A stretch of 10,634 nucleotides of DNA, taken from assembly GCA_016290255.1 (NCBI GenBank), contig JAEETG010000028.1, positions 1-10,634 of the forward strand, read 5' to 3'. The notes beneath the pieces are model-generated. The model saw nothing but the letters and a program-made list of their open reading frames with translations, was not told the origin of the DNA and did no database searches. The DNA comes from Clostridia bacterium. Lineage in GTDB: Bacteria; Bacillota; Clostridia; Christensenellales; UBA1242. The translations under genes and the position numbers were made by a program. Positions 6,391-10,634 of the stretch are shown here, one piece after another (the stretch's first letter is position 1; each line of letters starts with the position of its first letter).

Positions 6391-8988
6391 ATGTTAAGGT
6401 TATCAAATATTAAAAAGGCATACAAAACAGGGGAGACGCAAACAGAGGCTTTGAAAGGAATTTCCATTGAGTTTAGAAAGGCGGAATTTGTTTCTATTTT
6501 GGGTCCAAGTGGTTGTGGAAAAACCACTCTTTTAAACATTGTTGGAGGATTGGACCGCTATAACTCAGGAGATTTGGTGATAGAGGGCAAATCCACAAAG
6601 CAATACAAAGATAAAGATTGGGATAACTATCGAAACCACTCAGTTGGCTTTGTTTTTCAAAGTTACAACCTAATTCCTCATCAAACAGTTCTGGAAAATG
6701 TTGAACTTGCCTTAACTCTTTCTGGTGTTTCCAAAAAAGAAAGAAGAGAAAGAGCAACCGAAGTTCTCAAAAAGGTTGGCCTTAAAGATAAACTCAAAAA
6801 CAAGCCAAATCAACTTTCTGGTGGTCAAATGCAAAGGGTTGCCATTGCAAGAGCGCTTGTCAATGACCCAGAAATCATTTTGGCAGACGAGCCAACTGGG
6901 GCTCTAGACAGCAAAACAAGTGTGCAAATCATGGAACTTTTGAAAGAAATATCAAACGAAAAACTTATCGTTATGGTAACTCACAACCCTGAACTTGCAG
7001 AAAAATATTCCACAAGAATTGTGAATCTAAAAGACGGGCAAATTGTGGGTGATTCAAAACCATTTACAGAAGAAGAAAAGAAAAAGGAAGAAGAATTAAG
7101 GAAACAAGAAAAACCAGCAGAAAATGCCAAAAACAAAAGCAAAATGTCTTTCTGGACAGCACTATCACTAAGTTTCAAGAACCTTTTAACCAAAAAGGCG
7201 AGAACTCTTCTAGTTTCTTTTGCTGGTTCAATTGGAATCATTGGGATAGCACTTGTTTTGGCTATATCCAGCGGTTTTAATGCATATGTGGACAAAACGC
7301 AAAGAAACACACTTTCATCTTATCCTGTTGAGATTTCTCAAACGGACTACAATATGTCGTCACTTATGCAACTGTTTTTAAAAACAGGGAGCAAGTCAAA
7401 AGAAAATGATGGTGACAAAGTTTATGTAAAGCAAGAACTCACCGATCTTTTGGGCGATTTTAACGCCAGCAGTGTTGTAAATAGAATTGACTCATTTAAA
7501 GAATATATTGAAAATGATGGAAAAAGTGAAATAGAAAAATATACCACCGCAATTCAATATTTATATGGTCAGGGAGTTCACCCATATTATTATGATGATG
7601 TTGAAAACAGATATATCAACACCAACACAACCGACCTTTTCAAAGAAACAATGTCTAAATATGCATATTCTCACCCAGAAATGCTTTTGGATGAGAACAA
7701 AAGTGAACGCTATGGAATCATTTACACATTGTTTTCAAGCGGATTATATTTTGATTCAGGCTTTTGGAGTGAGATGATAGACAACCAAAAGGTTTTGGAT
7801 GAACAATATGAACTTATTAAAGGAACATATCCACAAAACGCAAACGAAGTTGTGATTGTTTTGAACAGTAACAACGAAATCAGTGACTACACACTTTATG
7901 GTTTGGGCCTTTTGAGCCAAGAAAAACTAGATAACCTCATGGACGCCTACATCAATGGGGAAGAGAGCGAGCCAATTGAAAACACCTACACATATGATGA
8001 AATTATGAGCAAAACTTATAAAATAGTTTTGTCGAGCAATTTCTTTGTGAAAGAAGATGCAAGTGACCCAGATTCAGCATATATGGACATTAGGCAAAGT
8101 GAAAATGTGGCAGAAAGAAGTGCAAAAATTCAAGACTTATATGAGACATCAGCACTAAATGTTAAAATTTCTGGAATAATTAGGGCGAAAGATGACTCAA
8201 ACACATCAATTAAAACTTGCGTTGCTTATACAAAGGGGTTAACAGACCTTATCATTAAAGAAAACAACAAAACACCTCTTGTTCAAAGCGTTTTGGATGG
8301 AACAGCAATCAGTGTGAAGATTAAGGGCACAGATGCTGCTGGCCACCCAAAAGTGGACACCTACACCACGCAAAAAGATGTTCTAAAACAACTTAACCAC
8401 ATCGACAAATCAAACCCAATTGGGGTTAACTTATATCCAGTGAACTTCGATTCCAAATCAAGCATTGTGTCATTCATCAATAAATACAACGATTTGCAAA
8501 AATCACTTGGACAAGATGAAAAAGTTATCACTTACACCGATTCCGTTGGAACGCTGATGAGTTCAATTTCCATGATTATTTCCGCAATAACCTACATTTT
8601 GATTGCTTTTGTGTCTGTTTCACTCATTGTAAGTTCAATCATGATTGGAATCATAACTTACATTTCAGTTATTGAGAGAACAAAAGAAATTGGAGTTCTT
8701 AGAAGCGTTGGAGCATCAAAACGCGATGTTAAACATGTGTTCACCGCAGAAAGCTTCATAATTGGACTCACAAGCGGAGTGTTTGGAATTGTGATTTCCT
8801 TAATTCTTTTGATTCCAATCAACATTTTGTTAAATCACTTCACAAACCTTGGTTCAATTGCAATGCTTCCAGTTTTGGGTGCGGTTATTTTGGTTGCAAT
8901 CAGTGTTCTTCTAACATTCATTGCGGGCCTCATTCCAGCAAGAGCAGCGGCCAAGAAAGACCCAGTTATTGCACTAAGAGCAGTGTAA
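6391..8988 (+). CDS. MacB-like ABC transporter, fused ATPase and FtsX-type permease with a large extracellular domain
   Basis: The 865-residue protein joins an ABC ATPase to a permease. ATPase: Walker A GPSGCGKTT at 38-46, Q-loop Q90, signature LSGGQ at 142-146, Walker B IILADE at 162-167, switch His198. A Lys/Glu-rich linker (about 226-251) follows. Permease: helix 1 at about 273-293, an extracytoplasmic domain at about 296-725, and helices 2-4 at about 728-755, 790-813 and 827-850, with the family motifs IERTKEIGVLRSVGAS after helix 2 and IPARAAAKKDP at the C-terminus. Such type VII (mechanotransmission) transporters act as dimers and move substrates such as lipoproteins, peptides or antibiotics from outside the membrane; the substrate here is unknown and no MacA-like adaptor is nearby. 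The loop makes it longer than typical MacB (about 650). The start follows GGGGGAG at 6380-6386; frame upstream of it is not coding. Monocistronic. Confidence 0.93.
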   Translation: MLRLSNIKKAYKTGETQTEALKGISIEFRKAEFVSILGPSGCGKTTLLNIVGGLDRYNSGDLVIEGKSTKQYKDKDWDNYRNHSVGFVFQSYNLIPHQTVLENVELALTLSGVSKKERRERATEVLKKVGLKDKLKNKPNQLSGGQMQRVAIARALVNDPEIILADEPTGALDSKTSVQIMELLKEISNEKLIVMVTHNPELAEKYSTRIVNLKDGQIVGDSKPFTEEEKKKEEELRKQEKPAENAKNKSKMSFWTALSLSFKNLLTKKARTLLVSFAGSIGIIGIALVLAISSGFNAYVDKTQRNTLSSYPVEISQTDYNMSSLMQLFLKTGSKSKENDGDKVYVKQELTDLLGDFNASSVVNRIDSFKEYIENDGKSEIEKYTTAIQYLYGQGVHPYYYDDVENRYINTNTTDLFKETMSKYAYSHPEMLLDENKSERYGIIYTLFSSGLYFDSGFWSEMIDNQKVLDEQYELIKGTYPQNANEVVIVLNSNNEISDYTLYGLGLLSQEKLDNLMDAYINGEESEPIENTYTYDEIMSKTYKIVLSSNFFVKEDASDPDSAYMDIRQSENVAERSAKIQDLYETSALNVKISGIIRAKDDSNTSIKTCVAYTKGLTDLIIKENNKTPLVQSVLDGTAISVKIKGTDAAGHPKVDTYTTQKDVLKQLNHIDKSNPIGVNLYPVNFDSKSSIVSFINKYNDLQKSLGQDEKVITYTDSVGTLMSSISMIISAITYILIAFVSVSLIVSSIMIGIITYISVIERTKEIGVLRSVGASKRDVKHVFTAESFIIGLTSGVFGIVISLILLIPINILLNHFTNLGSIAMLPVLGAVILVAISVLLTFIAGLIPARAAAKKDPVIALRAV

Positions 8989-9011
8989 TATAAATAAAAA
9001 AAATATGAATA

Positions 9012-9029
9012 ATTTCCAAAAATGGAAAT
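9012..9029 (+). other. Small perfect hairpin without a T run
   Basis: ATTTCCA (9012-9018) and TGGAAAT (9023-9029) form a 7-bp stem with an AAAA loop in the 3' untranslated region of the ABC transporter gene, 11 bases before the terminator. No T run follows, so it is not itself a terminator; it could be a 3' stabilising structure or chance in AT-rich DNA. Confidence 0.4.
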
Positions 9030-9040
9030 ATAATAACAAT

Positions 9041-9084
9041 AGACCACACAAAAAGAGCATTAAGTTCTTTGTGTGGTCTTTTTC
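9041..9084 (+). terminator. Intrinsic terminator after the ABC transporter gene
   Basis: A perfect 12-bp stem AGACCACACAAA (9041-9052) with TTTGTGTGGTCT (9068-9079) runs directly into a T run (TTTTTC...). The loop is about 15 bases. Confidence 0.9.
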
Positions 9085-9109
9085 TTTTTAATAATTTTTT
9101 ATAAATAAA

Positions 9110-9138
9110 TTGACAAAACAATATTTGTATGCTAAACT
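9110..9138 (+). promoter_or_regulatory. Promoter of the tRNA-Ser gene
   Basis: A perfect -35 TTGACA (9110-9115) is followed after 17 bases by TAAACT (9133-9138) with an extended TGC in front. Predicted start near 9145, about 35 bases ahead of the mature 5' end of the tRNA. Confidence 0.75.
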
Positions 9139-9179
9139 TTAAATTGTCTAAAACATATTAGTTTAGTTCAACCAAACAT

Positions 9180-9270
9180 GGAGAAGTACTCAAGTGGTTG
9201 AAGAGGATGCCCTGCTAAGGCATTAGTACGGGAAACCGTAGCGAGGGTTCAAATCCCTCCTTCTCCGCCA
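9180..9270 (+). tRNA. tRNA-Ser, anticodon GCU
   Basis: Acceptor stem GGAGAAG (9180-9186) pairs with CTTCTCC (9260-9266), followed by discriminator G and an encoded CCA (9268-9270). The anticodon stem ATGCC/GGCAT holds the loop CTGCTAA with anticodon GCT at 9214-9216, reading AGC and AGU serine codons. The long variable arm (stem TACGG/CCGTA with a GAAA loop) is the class II hallmark of tRNA-Ser, and the T arm GAGGG/CCCTC with TTCAAAT is intact. It is transcribed alone, between its own promoter and terminator. Confidence 0.97.
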
Positions 9271-9272
9271 AG

Positions 9273-9309
9273 AAAAACGTGAATCGAACAGATTTGCGTT
9301 TTTTATTTA
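9273..9309 (+). terminator. Intrinsic terminator of the tRNA-Ser gene
   Basis: A continuous 13-bp stem (9273-9285 with 9291-9303, including two G.T pairs) closes a GAACA loop, and its 3' arm CGTTTTT continues into TTATTT. It starts 2 bases after the tRNA CCA. Confidence 0.85.
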
Positions 9310-9334
9310 CTTTTATGGTAAAATATGTTATATT
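9306..9334 (+). promoter_or_regulatory. Promoter of the Cys-containing orphan gene
   Basis: TTTACT (9306-9311) and TATATT (9329-9334) are 17 bases apart with an extended TGT before the -10. Predicted start near 9341 leaves a 30-base leader containing AGGGG at 9358-9362. The -35 overlaps the T-rich tail of the tRNA terminator. Confidence 0.6.
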
Positions 9335-9370
9335 GTTACTTGGTAAATTTAATGTAAAGGGGATTAATTT

Positions 9371-10348
9371 ATGGCAGAAACATATTATGCTTCTAAAGAT
9401 AAGTTTAATAATTTTCAATTATGCAAGATGAATATTTCTTTTAATAATGGAGAATCTATTGATTTTGACAAAGAGGAAATTGAAATAAAAGAAATCTTGT
9501 TTGCTGATAAACTGGCACTAGACGCAAAAAATGATTGCCCTTGTCCACTTATTTGCAGGGGAGAAGTTGTGATAACTCCAAAAAATGATGGTTATTATTG
9601 CAATAGAAATGCTCGTGTTGTTTGTGATAAAAAACAATACATAAAGAACAGAAAAGATTATGTTTTTAATCTTATAAATAATGTTGGAATACATTCTATA
9701 GTAGTTTATAATAACGATTATCATGATTATCTATATAGAAGTTTTGCCTATATGGGGAACCTAAGTGCAACAACAAAAGGGGATTGTGTTGTTTTGATTT
9801 GGTCTAAACCATATAAAAATTGCACATGCGAAAGCCCAAATATGGAATTTGATTTCAATACAATAAAAAAATCGAATGTTTCCAAAATATCTTTAGATAT
9901 ATGGTATAACCCTTCTTTTGATGTTGCTGGCAGTGAAATTGTTGACATGCAATTAGATTTCAATAATCAGTTAATTTTTGGGTTTAACAACTTTTTTAGG
10001 AGAACATTGGATTCTGGTTATTTAATAATTAAACCAAATAAATCATTAAATGCAAGAGATGAGAGTTTAATTTGTGATTTGAACGGCAAACTAAACATTC
10101 ATAATATAGGGTGTCTTCATGTTTCTTATGATGGATATTATGAGGCGTTGTTTGAAGAAGAAATAAATATTCCAGAAATAAAAAATGATGACCCACTTGT
10201 TGAACAATATTATGATAAATTTTTAGATTCACAAGAAAATGGTTTTGTGGGTGGCTATTCCAAAAAACTTAAAGATGGCACCATTATTATCACTTTTGGC
10301 AAGAACTCTAAACAAATAATTGAAAAACTAACACAAAACAAGCAATAA
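9371..10348 (+). CDS. Orphan cytoplasmic protein with a cysteine cluster, function unknown
   Basis: I do not recognise this 325-residue protein. It has no signal peptide or membrane segment. Its composition is rich in Asn, Asp, Tyr and Ile, with many short alternating hydrophobic strands (for example SIVVYNNDY at 109-117 and DCVVLIW at 138-144), suggesting a largely beta fold. Cysteines are numerous: C56, C58, C62, C77 and C85 form one cluster (CPCPLIC then YYC...VVC), and C139, C151 and C153 (NCTC) a second, which could bind a metal. The start is fixed by AGGGG at 9358-9362, 8 bases before the ATG, and by a promoter. Codon use is visibly more AT-biased than in the ABC gene upstream (Asn is mostly AAT here), and it sits just beyond a tRNA 3' end, both compatible with horizontal gain. 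Its stop codon lies in the loop of its own terminator. Confidence 0.82.
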   Translation: MAETYYASKDKFNNFQLCKMNISFNNGESIDFDKEEIEIKEILFADKLALDAKNDCPCPLICRGEVVITPKNDGYYCNRNARVVCDKKQYIKNRKDYVFNLINNVGIHSIVVYNNDYHDYLYRSFAYMGNLSATTKGDCVVLIWSKPYKNCTCESPNMEFDFNTIKKSNVSKISLDIWYNPSFDVAGSEIVDMQLDFNNQLIFGFNNFFRRTLDSGYLIIKPNKSLNARDESLICDLNGKLNIHNIGCLHVSYDGYYEALFEEEINIPEIKNDDPLVEQYYDKFLDSQENGFVGGYSKKLKDGTIIITFGKNSKQIIEKLTQNKQ

Positions 10349-10364
10349 TGCTTGTTTTATTTAT
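10335..10364 (+). terminator. Intrinsic terminator overlapping the stop codon
   Basis: AAAACAAGCA (10335-10344) pairs perfectly with TGCTTGTTTT (10349-10358) around the loop ATAA, which contains the TAA stop (10346-10348) of the preceding gene; the T-rich tail ATTTATTTTA follows. Confidence 0.85.
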
Positions 10365-10393
10365 TTTACAAAGTTTTTATTATATGCTATAAT
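10365..10393 (+). promoter_or_regulatory. Promoter of the last, partial gene
   Basis: TTTACA (10365-10370) and a perfect TATAAT (10388-10393) are 17 bases apart, with an extended TGC in front of the -10. The leader of about 24 bases holds AAGGAG at 10411-10416, 7 bases before the ATG. Confidence 0.85.
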
Positions 10394-10423
10394 TTTTGTT
10401 ATAAAAAACCAAGGAGAAAAAAT

Positions 10424-10634
10424 AATGCCAAAATTGGTTTTAGAAGTTGGAATGCCGCTTAATAAGAATTTGATATACTATCATGATATGTTAACTTCTC
10501 ATGGTCTCACATTAAATTTTGCTTGTGTAACTCACGATTTGTATTACACAAAAGAAAAAAGCCTTGATGGGCTTACAGAAAATCAAATGAAGAATGCTTG
10601 CATAAGAATTAGAAAACTTGAAGGTTTGATTGGG
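10424..10634 (+). CDS. Start of an uncharacterised protein, possibly CYTH-like (3' end outside window)
   Basis: Seventy residues are visible before the window ends. The protein begins MPKLVLEVGMPLNKN and later shows VTHDLYYTKEKSLDG and ACIRIRKLEG. The order of an aromatic 'D.YY' strand, a 'LDGL' turn and a closing 'IRIRKL' strand resembles the N-terminal half of CYTH-domain proteins (class IV adenylate cyclase and thiamine-triphosphatase type), where 'DTYFDT' and 'ALRIR' occupy these places. The usual opening E-x-E-x-K motif is not clear, so this is a weak hint only. Start, ribosome binding site (AAGGAG) and promoter are excellent, so the gene itself is real. Like the gene before it, it lies downstream of the tRNA-Ser. 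Confidence 0.75.

Noticed and set aside
9215..9418. Minus-strand reading frame of 67 codons ending in a peptide with EGFEPS.
   Set aside because: It is the antisense of the tRNA-Ser T arm and acceptor; peptides with EGFEPS are a well-known artefact of translating tRNA genes backwards.
1..10634. Absence of TGA stop codons, considered as a sign of recoding (TGA as tryptophan).
   Set aside because: All full-length genes read through with standard code, Trp is TGG throughout, and eight stops are too few to infer recoding.
1..10634. CRISPR arrays, insertion sequences, phage genes, riboswitches.
   Set aside because: No regularly spaced repeats, transposase or integrase motifs, or long structured leaders were found; all leaders are about 31 bases or shorter.

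Overview
The window is AT-rich bacterial DNA in the style of a low-GC Gram-positive (Bacillota/Clostridia-like, probably anaerobic). The signs are near-perfect sigma-A type promoters (several with an extended TGn -10), strong AGGAG-type ribosome binding sites, short leaders, intrinsic terminators after most transcription units, and standard-code genes that end almost only in TAA. The metabolic genes (ADP-forming acetate-CoA ligase, a radical SAM enzyme of the PflX type) fit a fermentative lifestyle. I cannot name a genus from the sequence.

Layout. At 1-393 is the 3' end of a probable ftsH gene, cut by the window edge, with a long Lys/Glu-rich tail. At 470-1135 is a membrane-anchored extracytoplasmic protein of unknown function with its own promoter and terminator. 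At 1244-3352 is a full-length single-chain ADP-forming acetate-CoA ligase, also with its own promoter and a two-tier terminator. At 3456-4340 is a PflX-like radical SAM protein whose promoter is placed so that its mRNA should be leaderless. A bidirectional terminator (4339-4368) separates it from a leftward three-gene operon transcribed from about 6274 down to 4370. That operon holds two unrecognised proteins that look like diverged tandem paralogues, followed by a GNAT acetyltransferase. Back-to-back promoters between 6252 and 6390 divide this operon from a rightward 865-residue MacB-like ABC ATPase-permease fusion (6391-8988). Then come a terminator, a complete tRNA-Ser(GCU) with promoter and terminator (9110-9309), a Cys-containing orphan protein (9371-10348), and the start of a possibly CYTH-like protein (10424 to the window end).

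How the parts work together. Most genes are single-gene transcription units, so the window is a string of independent functions rather than a pathway cluster. The ligase would make ATP and acetate from acetyl-CoA. The radical SAM protein resembles activating enzymes, but its substrate is unknown and no glycyl-radical enzyme is present. The ABC protein has no adaptor partner here. The only genuine operon is the leftward one, and it is the most plausible undescribed functional unit. No CRISPR array, insertion sequence, phage gene or rRNA was seen, and no gene-free stretch exceeds 300 bases.
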